64,000 nucleotides of DNA from Apodospora peruviana (lineage: Eukaryota > Ascomycota > Sordariomycetes > Sordariales > Lasiosphaeriaceae): assembly GCA_033439685.1 (NCBI GenBank), contig JAUEDM010000007.1, forward strand, positions 1,240,001 to 1,304,000. The letters are read 5' to 3'. The notes under the pieces are model-generated. The model made no database searches, was not told where the DNA came from, and saw only the letters and a program-made list of their open reading frames with translations. This document shows, piece after piece, positions 8,964 through 20,824 of this stretch (its first letter is position 1; each line of letters starts with the position of its first letter). Both the position numbers and the translations under genes were made by a program.

Positions 8964-11900
8964 TCACTCATCCGCAAGCGCACCACACCTCCCGCAATTC
9001 AACCTCCGTACCCCATTAACCCTCTTCGTCTTGAACCCGGTGCTGCCGCATTTCTTGCACTTCATCTCCTCGCCGCTGCCATCTCCGTGCCCATCGTCAC
9101 CCGCATCCTCCTCCGGTTCCTCCTCGATGTCGCTGCTCAGCTCAGAACTCAGACGGCTTATATACGACTTCGGGGTATTTCCCCGGTTCCACGGGAACCT
9201 GTACGGTGAAGATTCCCGTTTAATCGGCACCGGTTTCGCACCATCGTCATCATGGTCATTGTCATCGTCGTCAGCCGGGGTACTGACGATTGTGGGTATA
9301 GGGTTAGAAAAAGGAGAAAGCGACCTTGACTCCTTTTTCTTGGAGGAACCCTCCGCGGCGGAAGGATTCGCGGTGATAGTCGTAAACACGCCCAAGCTCT
9401 GGCGCCGGGTATGCTTGTCCACCTTTTCATCGCTCGATTCATCCATTGGCTGGCGAGACTTGGACAGCGGGCTGCCGGCAAGGCTGCTACTCCGCCCGTG
9501 ACTGCTCACCGGCTGCTGGCCGGAGACGGTGCCCTTGAATCCGGCCATGTTGCGCCAGCGATTCAAGTTCCAGAACGAGTAGCTTGCCCCGGCAGGGTCG
9601 AGCCGGAGCTCATCTTCCTCATCGTCGGCAGAATGGAAAGTGAAGCTAGGAGTCGGTGGGATTGGCGACTGTTCGCCCTCTTCCTCTTCACTCTTGCTCT
9701 CCTTGTCGATATCTTTATCCTCGTCCTCCCTTATACTTTTATCCTTGACCAGACGTATGGGCAATCTCTCTGGGGTATGGCTAAACAAGCTGGTCGTCGG
9801 ACTTGTCACGGTACTGTGGATGCGGTTGGGCACCACAGGCGAAGAGCCCTGGTACGGCTGCTTCCTGGCATCGCTGGCGAGGTTGACGGCGCTGGGACTC
9901 AACGGTGCCCTACTCGCCTTTGTGGGGCTAAGAGACCGTTCACTGCGCGTGGGTGTTCCGAGGCTTCCGTTCAACAGTCCGCTAGCACGCCTCTCACCAC
10001 CACTCTCGATGCCCTGCCGCCAGCTCAGGATACGATCCGAGCTCGCGCCACCACCGATGATGGTGCCCAGCTGCGGTGACCCGATGGTACTCGGTGCCAC
10101 GGAGCGACTTAGCGAACCTCTCCTGCTATGAGCGGCGCTACTAGCGCTGGTCCGCGTCAGAACACTAACACTGCGACCAAGCCCCCCGCTGATAAAGCCG
10201 CTACCGTGAGCAGTCAATTTTCGGCTGAACGTGCTGCCAGTTTCCCAGCTCTCCTGCCTGCGCTTGACATAGGCGCAGTCTTGCCGAAAGACCTTAATGA
10301 TGCCCATGTCGTCCGTGGTGACAAGAATGTTGCCGTCGTAGTGCGTTGATCTCGCTATATAAGCGGGGCTTTGCTCTGGCTTCTTGGTTGTGGCTTCTGA
10401 AGGCGCCGCATGATGGTGTGGCTCGTCAGAACTCAATTCAGTTTGACTTGCGGCGGTGCTAGCCGCCTCTTCAAGACTACGGAGCGTCACCGGTGGGGGG
10501 TTGCATAGATCGTAGATCGGATCACCGCTCTGACCCAGGAGCATTCTTGTTCTCGTGGGTGCAAATAACGCTGTCGTGACAATGTCTCCGTGTGCTTCAA
10601 AATACTCACACGGCGACTTGTCCTTGTCCAGAGGTGTACTCGAATCACCACCGAGGCTCCAAATGAATGCCTTGCGGTCCTCGCTGCCACAAATCACATA
10701 CTTTCCGTCGTCGGAAAAGCTAGCCGAAATCTGACTGCAGGCGTTGTCATGGCCTTTGAGCTTGACATCAAGACACTTGTCACGCAGGCTGTAGATCCGA
10801 ATACGGCTGTCGTTTGAGGTGATGAGGACTTTAACCTCACCGTGGCTGGCAAGATCTGTCGAGGCGTGGGAAACAGATGGAGAATTGGGCGCTTGAGGTA
10901 GTAACGAAACGTCGACGGGGCTTGATGGCGGAATGCTCATCGTTTGGATGCCCGTGATCTTGCTGCCCTTGGCGTTCTTGCCTCGAGACGACCGAACGTG
11001 AATTTGGGTCTGCAGAGTTAAGCCCTCCGTATCGTAGAACAGACACAGTCCGTTGCGAAGACCGGCAATAGCGGTCCTCCCATCCGGAGAAAACGCCACT
11101 GCCGTCACGAGATCCGGTAATTGAACAGAAAACGCCACTGCCTTGTCGGGAATGCTCCACAGCCGTAGCATCGTGTCGAGGGAGCCGGCGAGAAAGAAGC
11201 GGTCGTCGCGGGGGTGGAATGCTAGCCTGGTGACGAAATCTTTATGCTTGAACGTGCAAAGGCATTCCTTCCTGCTGATATGCCACAACCGAACCGTTTT
11301 GTCCATTGACGATGACAGCAAAAAGTTGTTCTTACTCCAGCTCAGGTCGAGGACCTCGCCGGTGTGGCCATCGAATTCTCGAATTGGCTGGTTCCTGAAC
11401 ACAGGAGCACTAAGCCTCTCTCCAGTTCCGCCATTCGCAATCTCCTCTTCCTCGTGCGCCTTGCGCTCTTCTGGTGTCGAAATCACGGCCCATACCCTGA
11501 CCACATGATCACGCCCACCAGCGGCGAGATATTTGCCATCTTTGCTAAACTCGGTTGCCCAGATAGCGCCTCCAGTCCTGATGACCTTTCGGCCAGTCGC
11601 TCCGGCCACGCTGACCGTCACAAGCGGAGCTTTTCTAGGCTCTGCGGCGGCAGCTGCGGCAGCAGCCTCGTTTTCTGCATCTGGCGGTTGCGTCCCAACC
11701 AACTCCTGAGCGAGGAACACACGATTGAATTCTCGATTCTTTTTGGCGTTCGACTTTGTCCGTATATACCTCGGTGGCTCTTTATGGTGGGGGATGTAGC
11801 CTCCTCCACCCAGGCCGACGATAGCTTGACTGAAGACTGGAGCATTTATGCCGTCCATGCGCATCTCACTGCCCAGTTCGGAGTCCGATTCGAAATCGCC

Positions 11901-13263
11901 GCCATTGCCCTTTTTGTTGCCGCGCATACTGAGTCTGCTGAGAAAGGAGGGACCTTTCCTACTACATGGCACGCAATTCGCCCATCAGCCCATGTCCTTG
12001 TAATTGCAGGCTCTCTGCCATTGGTAATGGCAACCTCAACCAGTCACCACTTACCTCTTGTCTCTAGCAACATCGCCTGTTGACGTCACAGCTTTGGTGG
12101 GTTGGTCTGAACTAGGTCGAGCGAGTCCTTCGGCCATATGAGTCGGGGTATCAGGTCTTGTAGAGTTGCGTAGTCGCTGGGGGATAGAGTGGTCGGCGTT
12201 CGTTCTTAGGAATATGTGCTGTCATAACAAACTTTTGTCAGCGTTCTCCATTTATTGCGTTGCCGACTCCCAAGGAAGTTAAATCAAGTGAGTAGCTCGA
12301 GTATGAACCAGCTGTAGGCTCCGCTACAGAGCACTCTTTGCTCGGGGGACCCGGCGCAAAAGCCATAGTATGCGCATATGGGACAACCGAGCGAGGTAGG
12401 ACGTGTGATGCGCATCGCAACTCACCTGCGACAACGGATCAATGGCGGAATTCGATGCAGGCGATGGGGCGGGCGGGAACGGATGTGTGGTACGGGTTGT
12501 GCCGGTGCTGCTGGCGCCAATGCCAGTGCCAATGCTCGTGCTCTTGGCGGCCTCGTCTGCATTCTTGCCGTCGCTTGGTCTAGACGACTCCTTCTCTTGC
12601 TCCTTATCCCTGATGGCCGTGTTGCTTCGTGAGAGTCTCGACGTCGACGGCGTCCTCTTGCCGGGGCCTGTGGTGGACGGTGGCGTTGCCGGGGCCCGAG
12701 CTGCCTGGGAGCCAGCTGCGACAGTGACTGCGCCATCATCAGCATCTCCTGAACCAAGAACCATCGCCAAGCAGATACTATGGATATGAGTTCACCACCA
12801 CGAGTGTATGCGCGCGAACAAGCACCGCCACAGGATCGTGGGGTAAGAGGTAAATGGATGGTAGCAGCAGCAAGCTGCCGATCAGAGGAGAGTGGAAGAG
12901 TAAGCGACCGGGATGTGCACTGGGGTTCACGTAAACAGCCCATGTACGGAATACAGGCAGGGCACGGGGTAGGGATATGCAAAAAGGAGTAAGGAGATCC
13001 TTGGCAGTAACCAAAATCCACAAAATCGGTGTAGAAAACTGACGCTACATACCTCGGTCGTCGCCGGAGCCACCAAGCGTGGGTCTTACCGATGTCGGGC
13101 GGGTCCCAGTGGTCGAAGACTGGATCGCGGTGCCGAGGCGCCTCGGAGACGGGGACTGGCTACCGTTGGGAATGGCAGGGGGAGTGGGACTCGGAGGCAG
13201 GAAGGCATCGCGCTGGTGGGAGTCGGAGTCGGGGTTGAAGGCTGCTTTTATCACAGACGCCAT
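8964..13263 (-). CDS. WD40-repeat protein with C-terminal zinc ribbon (WDR44/Dgr2-like)
   Basis: Four exons: 13263-13053, 12748-12426, 12218-12055 and 11958-8964, 1230 aa. I chose the ATG at 13263 for its CACC-ATG-G context; another in-frame ATG is at 13272. Splicing joins a low-complexity Ser/Pro-rich N-terminus ending in DPLSQ to a conserved segment and then to RKGPSFLSRLS. WD repeats follow: GAIWATEFSKDGKYLAAGGRD, GHTGEVLDLSWSKNNFLLSSS, FVTRLAFHPRDDRFFLAGSLD, LVTAVAFSPDGRTAIAGL and two more. A long disordered Ser/acidic region leads to a terminal zinc ribbon CKKCGSTGFKT...LNCGRCG. This architecture matches fungal relatives of human WDR44 and yeast Dgr2, scaffold proteins whose role in fungi is poorly defined. 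Start and first intron (~300 nt) are the least certain parts. Confidence 0.82.
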
Positions 13264-15053
13264 GGTGGTCATGTTCCCATCATGCCACGCCGACAGACGG
13301 CCTGGGCATGATCTAGACGGGTCCGTAGGTACTGTGCCGTGTAGGTAATCGGGTAATGTAGGTAATATGGAGTCAGACCGGTGATTGACGGGACGACTGG
13401 AAGGAATCAGCAAACATGTGAGCCTGAGGCGCTGAGGCGACGCTGGACAGCTGGGCTGGAAGCCGACCGGTCGGGGATTGAACGGGTCCTGTCCGAGCGG
13501 CAGGTGGTGAACACGCGGAGCGTTGCGCGTAAGGCGTTGCTCCAAAAACCCGTGGCCCTGGAGAGCTGCAACACTGACCTGCTGGTGAGCCCGACGATCC
13601 TAGGCACACTGAATGCGATTGCGAGCTGGCTGGTCGGTCAGGCTGGCAGCCGCGCCAGAAGCGCAACTCGGCTTTCTCTACTTGGTGGGCCACAGACGGA
13701 CGATCGGGGTTTGACGGCGCGATTCAAGCACCGCGTCCAGAGCGGGATCCGGAAGTGCCGGGACAGGCGATGGAAGCATGTGGTAAGGCAGTCCCAGGTG
13801 GCTTGCCGTGCGCCGTTGGATTGGTCCCGAGAACTTGGCGGTGAGCTTTAGGTGAGAATCAGTTGCCTGTCTGCGCGCGTGGTGGCAGAAGTTCCATGCA
13901 CTCCGACCCCGCCTGCCAGTGTTCAAGATGAACGGTCCGCGGCTTCCGATCCGGGTCGAAGATGGAATCAAGCCCGAGGTAGCAAATAAAGAGGCCGGAC
14001 CGCGACAAACCGCGATAAGAGTTATGCAAGTTGCCGCGAGGTATGAGACGGCTTGGTAAGGCGACGTGTTGCTGATCAATGCAGAGCAGCAAACCGGGGA
14101 TTTATTGACAGAAGGCAAAAATATCTCAGGTAGACATGTTCTATCCATAATCGTGAAATGTCCACGGAAAGGTGGAAGAGAGGACAAGTAGCAGGGAAAT
14201 GACGTTGGATGGTTGCTTCCATTTACATTGACGTCGGGTGAAACGTCGACGGGTGCTCTCCACTATCGAGGTGCGCTTTCGTCCGGGATATGGCCCTCTC
14301 GTTTCCAACATTGCATCATCGCGTTTTGCAGTCCGATCCAGAATTCAAACGTACGCCGAGGCAACAGCTTTAGTGTAGTGTATTTAGGAATTTTGCCGGA
14401 TTTAGGAGCAATCATCCAAAGAGGCATTAAGCCAGGCAGCCACAAGATGTATTTATATTTCCTTATAACAAATTCAACCTGGAGAACAACGTCCGTGGCT
14501 GATAGAGGCAAGACTGGTTCTTCAACCCCGAAAATATAGGTATTTCCTTTGCGTTATTGTGTTCTTCATCGTGTCCTCACACATTCTTACCTTTTTGCTC
14601 TCCAGATTGTCAGGTTTGATAGATTTGAAGGGTTGAACCAGGAACGTAGCGGCAGAACGCGGGGCAAGACTTGATCGCCGCGGCATGACGTGGTAGTATT
14701 GTTAGGGCCCCCCACTTGATCGAGCTACAGGGCTGCAGGTGGCTTGGTGGGAATGGTGGGAAGCGGGCCCAACCGGGCGGGCTGCCCTGGGCTGGAAGTC
14801 AGACAAGCGGCCAGTTTCACGCCCGTCGGGTGTTGAGAATTTCGATTAATGCAATGAAAGCCGAACACGTCTCCCGGGTTTCTAGTGTATGCACAAGCTT
14901 GTCAAACTGTATATCCACCTGACAGGTGGCCTTCACTTCAATCCTTCGAGGTACTTCGTGGTAGGGCCTACTAACCTAGATGTAAGGGTCAGTAAGGTGG
15001 CACTGGTGGGTATGGAGGAAGCATCAAGTTGTCGGACTGTTCAGTTTCATATT
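13264..15053. other. Long intergenic region, no gene seen
   Basis: About 1.8 kb upstream of the WD40 gene and downstream of Dom34. Several short open frames exist on both strands (one of 156 codons at 13381-13851) but they overlap each other and show Arg-rich translations typical of non-coding GC-rich DNA. Probably promoter and 5' leader of the WD40 gene. No repeat or RNA gene recognised. Confidence 0.5.
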
Positions 15054-16265
15054 TTATATCACCATAGTCCCGGCGGCACCATCTCCTGCATCGGCCTCGC
15101 CCTCTTGGTCATCATCATCCTCATCTAAATCGAAAATGGGATAGGTGAGGATGGCCGCGATACCACCAAGCGAATCCAGCCTTTGTCCGCTCTCGTGGTC
15201 GCTACTAAGGACTTTTGCTTCCCCACCGTCCTCCTTGACCTTGTCGACCAACGCCACATACCGTTTCCTCGTCGGGATATCCATACTTCTAAAGAAGGCA
15301 TTGTTGATCAGCAGCACCCCTCCGCCGCGACCGACGGCGCCCTCCATGACCGCCTTCTCTACCGGTTTGGCCCCGTACCACGCCCTCCCATCGTCTCTGC
15401 GCATCCGGTCAAAGAACTGGTCCATGAGCGAAGTCTCGTTGGTGAACTTCTTATCGCGCATGGTGGCCTGCACCTCGGGGCTCTTGAGCACTTCGTTGAG
15501 CGCGTAGACATGGCCTGTGGTCGAATGGACCACCACCGCGTCCTTGGCGATGCGCTGTAGCCGCTTATCTGCCCTCCTTGCTCCTTCCGACTGTATATAG
15601 GCGCGGAAATCTTGGGCCACGAACCCGGGGCTGGCGAGCAGGAGCGGGCGCGGGGTGCTGAAGTCGACGGCGCGCAGCAGGGTCGACAGCGTCTTCTCGT
15701 AAAAGCCCTTCATTCCTTCTGATTTGTCCTTACCCTCCAAGCGCTTAGCCGGCACCGAGCTCTCGACGCGCTGCTTGATCACCGTTTGAAATTCGCTGAT
15801 GAGGCAGATGTTGGCGAAGCCCGCTTGCATGACGACGGCTACGAGGGCGTCCGGTTTGTCGTCGTTCAGCGCCTCCTGTAGCGTCTGTAGCGCCACCGAG
15901 TCCCAGCCGGTGCTTTTCCATATTGTGAATGGCCGATTGAGCTCGAGGTCGAGTGTGTGGTGTTGTCCGATGTTGACGAAGGCGTTTTCTCGGACGACCG
16001 TGCCCGAGACGTGGAGGGCCGACGCCGCCGGGTCGAAGAAAGTGGATGTGACTCGAATCGTGAGGTCGGTGTGCACCCGTTCTGAGAGAGTCGATCCGGT
16101 GCTCGACGTCTGCGTGACTTTCCGAATCGCATGGGCTTTGACAATGTCTCCGACGGCGATCAGGTTGTTGGCGTGCCACATGTCCTCGGGCTCGACTGGG
16201 AGCAGTGCGACCGCCGTCTCGGCATCGATTGCCTCGAGGGTCTGCTTCTTTGACACGAAGCGCAT
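15054..16265 (-). CDS. dom34: Ribosome rescue factor Dom34/Pelota
   Basis: Single exon, 403 aa, close to the usual family length. The N-terminal domain carries the family hallmark PEDMWHANNLIAVGD at about residues 27-41, followed by the Sm-like fold. The central domain around LVAVVMQAGFANICLI and the C-terminal domain around LDSLGGIAAILTYPIFDLD correspond to eRF1 domains 2 and 3. As expected for Dom34, and unlike eRF1, no GGQ motif is present. With the GTPase Hbs1 it splits stalled ribosomes in no-go and non-stop mRNA decay in the cytoplasm. The C-terminus is a short acidic tail. The start MRFVSKK is the natural N-terminus of the family. Confidence 0.95.
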   Translation of the reverse strand: MRFVSKKQTLEAIDAETAVALLPVEPEDMWHANNLIAVGDIVKAHAIRKVTQTSSTGSTLSERVHTDLTIRVTSTFFDPAASALHVSGTVVRENAFVNIGQHHTLDLELNRPFTIWKSTGWDSVALQTLQEALNDDKPDALVAVVMQAGFANICLISEFQTVIKQRVESSVPAKRLEGKDKSEGMKGFYEKTLSTLLRAVDFSTPRPLLLASPGFVAQDFRAYIQSEGARRADKRLQRIAKDAVVVHSTTGHVYALNEVLKSPEVQATMRDKKFTNETSLMDQFFDRMRRDDGRAWYGAKPVEKAVMEGAVGRGGGVLLINNAFFRSMDIPTRKRYVALVDKVKEDGGEAKVLSSDHESGQRLDSLGGIAAILTYPIFDLDEDDDDQEGEADAGDGAAGTMVI

Positions 16266-17195
16266 GGCGTGGTGTTTGTACTTGTTTTTCTCGGATTGTT
16301 GCGTCGGTAGAAATGCCGGCTCACAGGATGATTGTTGCGTCTGGCAAGTTGTGTGTAGTTGGGCAGCACGGCAAGGTACGGCTAAGGACAGGATGCTGGA
16401 TAGAATGATGGCGGGGAAGAGTCTGGGGCAAAGAAAGTTACAGGGTTTCGCCTGGACCGATAATTTCTCTTAGTCTTGGGTATTTCAAAGTTAAATACGC
16501 CGTCCAGTATATTTTAACTCAAACCAGATTGTTTTAATATCTAACACAGATTCTTTTGAACCTTCTTAAACGGTCTTTGCAGTGAATGAATGTATTCCGT
16601 ACTACGGTCCTGGTTTCTCTGAGTGAATGACTCCATTCAATGCCGAATATGGAGCATAATTAGGTACCCCACTTTCAAAGCTTCAAATATCGCACATGAT
16701 GGGTAGTCCCGCCTTTAGGTCTGATGGTCCATCCTATAAAACCTAGAAGAACAAGCATATAAGGTATATCGCCTGAGCAGGAATAGAACATGGCCTCGAA
16801 ATTTGGTGCAACCAAAGACTCTTTGTCGCTCATTTGTTCGACAGGCGATCGTGGCTCGACGCAGGGGCTGGATTAGACTCGCAACCTTAGTTGGGAGGAG
16901 GGCGGGGTTCATTCGGATGGCACCAATTCGTTCAACTTCCCCAGTACTAGTTCTTATGAAGTGTGCTGTGATTCAACCTACATGATGTTGATGTTACACA
17001 AGTATTCCACGCCAAGTTGAACTTCCGCGGTCTCATCCAGGTGTCTTCTGTACCTATTTGTGGACCGTGAGCGGACTTTTGGACACGTACAAAGTCGTCC
17101 CGTCCTGCTATCACACAATCCATTCACAACGCTCAGGCGTTTCACCGGATCCATCGACTACATGATAAGGCAAGTGACTATCGATCGATTCAGCC

Positions 17196-17217
17196 GGGGG
17201 GGGGGGGGGGGGGGGGG
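17196..17217 (+). repeat. G22 homopolymer
   Basis: Uninterrupted run of 22 G (C on the other strand) in intergenic DNA. Runs of this length are rare in fungal genomes. It can fold into G-quadruplex structures and its length is hard to sequence accurately. Confidence 0.9.
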
Positions 17218-18057
17218 CGAATGGTGTGTGTAAACCTCCTGCAAGACATCATGGGCCTTGGCTCTGCAGTTGGCTTGAAGAATTGTTCCAGTTGCATCGA
17301 GATAAAGTGCCTTCACACCCTTGCAGCTACGAATCGGACACTCTTCGACATGCCGATAAATGGTCCTCCCGAGACAAGTCAATGTTGTGGTTTGTGAAGC
17401 AGCAGTTGTGCCACCAGAAACTGGCGATTTCGGCAATGCCTAACCGGTACAGGTGATTGCCCAACCGAGTCCACGTAACACGAAAAGAGGGATGCTTGCA
17501 TGAAGGATATCTCGATGTAAGTCTGTGACTAGACATTTTGAGAAGGATCCTCAATCCATGCACCCGCGTCACCCCGCGTTAATCCATCTGTCCACCACAC
17601 TCATCGTTTCTGAGTGCTTATGTGGCGGATGAGAACCGTAGAATTGATGGATGGCATGTCTTCCGTCAGGTTTTGGCGAACCCACCAGTCTGGATCCGTG
17701 ATCAGCGGCATGCCTGTTCAGCGAATCCGAGCTCTCAAACTCCATGTTACCGTTGCCCGGGCGGGTAAACCCATCTAGATAATCTTCTGTCGGTGAGTAG
17801 GTATCCCTGAAGTCTCTGAAGTCACCGACGACTTACGGTCAGCGGTCACTTCGTGGACTAGCGGCCGCCGGGAGAGCGGCTGGATACCTCAGCCAACGTA
17901 CCCTAGCCCGGCCTCGAGCAACCTGGAACGTGGAGGGATTAGCGTATGCTTTTCTGCTGTCCAACGCCTGATGCGACGGGAAAGGCACCAGCGCGTGCTG
18001 CTGCACGATTCGAGATTGCATGGAGGGTGAGGTCGCAGGGTGCAAATGGACGCTGGT

Positions 18058-18097
18058 TGCAGGCTGCAGGCTGCAGGCTGCAGGCTGCACTGCAGGC
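18058..18097 (+). repeat. TGCAGGC tandem repeat
   Basis: Four perfect 7-bp units at 18058-18085, then a truncated TGCAC and one more TGCAGGC. The unit contains the PstI-type palindrome CTGCAG at each junction. No function inferred. Confidence 0.9.
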
Positions 18098-18760
18098 TTC
18101 CAAGCGAGTTGCCTCCAAACGTTGGAGAAAGACGAGGCAAGCTCACGTTAAAGAGCCATGAGTGGATGCCATCGGGCCATTATTCTTGCCCTTGTTGGGC
18201 CAACAACCAACAACCCACCTGCCCTGCCCCTCTGCAGGTGTAAACGATTCAGGTAGTGAAGCGTGAAAGCGTGGAGCGTAAAAGGCAGCAACCCGCTGCT
18301 TACCGTGCGCTCCTAGCCTCCTTCCGGGCTTATATACCACATAAGTGGACCTTGGATCCTGACGGCAACCGGTCCAGAAACCACGATTAGACCGCTCTTG
18401 CCTCCCCTGCCGCCTGGTCTCCCGCGTTGGTTACCTCTTGCCTGACCTGAACGCTAACTGGGCAATTCTTGCCCAAACCTCAAAGTCTGCCCTGCGGCTT
18501 ACTCAAAAGCGGAAGGAATCCCTTGCTGCCATTCAAAGTTGATGGGACGACATACCTCAGCTATCCGAAAACTCGACATGCCAAATTAGTCCAAGGTTGT
18601 CTGGATTGTTACAAGTCATCCAGTCAGCAGCCTCGGTCAGATATCCTTATCGACGATTACCTTACCTACTCCATTGGACCATCTCCGCTTCCACCTCTCA
18701 ACTAACACTCAACCTCCTCACCTCTCACAACCACCCCGCTGTCCTACCAACCAGCCAAGC

Positions 18761-20824
18761 ATGAATAGCTTGCTTGCCCTTGCGGGCACCACCTCGTTCC
18801 TCAACATGCCTGGCAACTCCAGCTCGGCCTACAGCCAGTTCGAAGACCGGATACCGGGCTTTGGTATGCTGCAGGGTTTCTTGAAGACATGGCTGAAGCT
18901 CGACCTAACAACCGTCGTCACGATCGCCGCGCTGATTGGCGCTGCGTCGGGCGGTATCCAGAGCTTGCGAGCCACGGGGTCTAAGTTGTCTTGGTGGGTC
19001 GTCAAGTTCTTCACCGCAACCATATCCATCACGGGCAGCGACAGGCTCAACCGAGAAGTCATCAACTGGCTCGGTGCCCAGGTGCTCACCAAGCACGGCA
19101 CACGCATTCTGACAGCTCACTCCGAGACGATTCAAAGCGATGCCCATTACTGGTACCGCAGTAGGAGGACAGAACGCCATGACTACCACGACGAGAAGAG
19201 GGCGCCTGTGCAGTACCTGCCCACCTTTGGCACCACTTGGTTCATATACGAGCGGAACATCTTCATGGTGAGCCGCATCTTCTCGCAAAGGAACCAGTAT
19301 TACGGCGCTTCTGCGACGGGGACCCCTGAAGAGTTTTGCGGTGCCCCTGAGGGCGACGAGCCTCTCGTGGTCATGTGTCTCGGCCGTTCGGTAGCGCCTA
19401 TCAAGCGCTTCCTCGAACACTGCCGTGATTTTTCCGAGAAGCAACGCGAGGCCTATGTGACCGTTCGCGCAAGCAAGGCCAGTGCGTATGATCCATCTTG
19501 GGATACCACCATTCTGCGTCCTATCCGCCCGCTTGAGACTGTTCATTTCGACGAGAAGCTCAAGCAGGAGCTGGTGGACGACATAACCAACTACCTCGAC
19601 TCCAACACGCGAAAGTACTACAACCGACGGGGAATCCCGTACCGCAGAGGCTACCTGTTACACGGCCCTCCGGGCACCGGCAAGACTTCGCTCTCTCTTG
19701 CCCTCGCCGGCAGATTCGGGCTGGAGTTATACCTGGTGCACGTCCCGACTATAAAAGAAGACACGATGCTCGACAAGCTCTTCACGTCTCTGCCTCCTCG
19801 ATGCATAGTGCTCCTCGAGGATATTGACGCTGTAGGGATCAAGCGTCGTTCAGACCTCGATAACGACGACGACGAATCCTCTGACAGCGAAGACGACGAC
19901 CGGGTGGCTCCTAGGTCTCGCTGCACTCTCTCCGGCCTTCTGAATATTCTCGATGGCGTTTCGTCACAGGAGGGCCGCATCGTGCTCATGACGTCCAACT
20001 TTGCCGAGAAGCTGGACAAGGCTCTCGTCCGTCCCGGGCGCGTGGACAAACAGATCTACCTGGGGAACATCTCGAAGCGGAGTGCCGAGCTGATGTTTCT
20101 CCGCATGTACGCCGCCGACACCGACGGTCCCGTCGCGGCGGACAAGACGATGCTCCTGAGCAACGACGAGCTGAAGAAGATGGCCCTCGAGTTCAGCAGC
20201 CACATACCCGACGACGTTTTCAGCCCGGCGCAACTTCAGGGATGTCTGCTTAGTTATCGGGACTCGCCAGTTCGAGCGGTGGCCGGCATTGAGGGGTGGG
20301 TAAAGGAAGAGCAATTAATGATGGCGGAGACGAAAGAGAAGGCCAAGAAAGCGGCGGAAAATAGGAAGAAGAAGCGGCGGGCCAAGAAACTCAAGAGTCT
20401 GGCTAAGTTGAGTAAGGATCTTCCGTCGGATGACAGTGACGCTGACTCCGATGAGGAGTTGGAGGCGTTGGTGGAGAAGATGAAGAAGGAGAGGGAAGAA
20501 AAGAAGCAGAAGAAGGCTGAAATAAAGAAGAGCAAGAGGGGTAAAACAGACGGGACGGACGATGCGGTCCTGACAAATGGTGTTAGCGACGAGAAGGTTT
20601 TGTTGGACTCGGAAAAGGAGGACAACACACCGATCGATGGCCCGGTGGCCAACGGAGTTGAAGCATCGGCACAAAAGGATGGTATCTCTGGCGAGAACAA
20701 GGATGGCCCGGTTCTGCACGGAATCAACGGAAAGGCTTCGACATCAGAAAAAGCTGCTATTCAGGTGAATGGAGGTAAAGCGGAGGACCCCAACACTGGA
20801 GAGGAGAAGAATGGGGAGGACTAA
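18761..20824 (+). CDS. BCS1-type mitochondrial AAA ATPase with Lys-rich tail
   Basis: Single exon, 687 aa, from the first ATG at 18761. A hydrophobic segment at about residues 48-68 (VVTIAALIGAASGG) is followed by the BCS1 N-terminal domain and an AAA+ module. Walker A GPPGTGKT is at about 301-308, Walker B IVLLEDIDAV at about 350-359, then an acidic insertion, the sensor SGLLNILDGVSSQEGRIVLMTS and the arginine finger region RPGRVDKQIYLG. Yeast Bcs1 translocates the folded Rieske protein in the inner membrane. Filamentous fungi carry several diverged paralogues, and this one is probably such a paralogue since its C-terminal 150 residues are a long Lys/Glu-rich low-complexity tail absent from Bcs1. 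The precise substrate is unknown. Confidence 0.88.
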   Translation: MNSLLALAGTTSFLNMPGNSSSAYSQFEDRIPGFGMLQGFLKTWLKLDLTTVVTIAALIGAASGGIQSLRATGSKLSWWVVKFFTATISITGSDRLNREVINWLGAQVLTKHGTRILTAHSETIQSDAHYWYRSRRTERHDYHDEKRAPVQYLPTFGTTWFIYERNIFMVSRIFSQRNQYYGASATGTPEEFCGAPEGDEPLVVMCLGRSVAPIKRFLEHCRDFSEKQREAYVTVRASKASAYDPSWDTTILRPIRPLETVHFDEKLKQELVDDITNYLDSNTRKYYNRRGIPYRRGYLLHGPPGTGKTSLSLALAGRFGLELYLVHVPTIKEDTMLDKLFTSLPPRCIVLLEDIDAVGIKRRSDLDNDDDESSDSEDDDRVAPRSRCTLSGLLNILDGVSSQEGRIVLMTSNFAEKLDKALVRPGRVDKQIYLGNISKRSAELMFLRMYAADTDGPVAADKTMLLSNDELKKMALEFSSHIPDDVFSPAQLQGCLLSYRDSPVRAVAGIEGWVKEEQLMMAETKEKAKKAAENRKKKRRAKKLKSLAKLSKDLPSDDSDADSDEELEALVEKMKKEREEKKQKKAEIKKSKRGKTDGTDDAVLTNGVSDEKVLLDSEKEDNTPIDGPVANGVEASAQKDGISGENKDGPVLHGINGKASTSEKAAIQVNGGKAEDPNTGEEKNGED

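Larger units (their letters stand above)
16266..18760. other. Long intergenic region with simple repeats
   Basis: About 2.5 kb between Dom34 (reading left) and the BCS1-like gene (reading right), so it carries two divergent promoters. It includes a 22-base G homopolymer (17196-17217) and a TGCAGGC tandem array (18058-18097). Short open frames are not protein-like. No tRNA or other RNA gene recognised. Confidence 0.5.

Noticed and set aside
13381..13851. 156-codon plus-strand frame upstream of the WD40 gene
   Set aside because: Arg-rich translation without domain, competing frames on the other strand, and no intron-linked partner exon.
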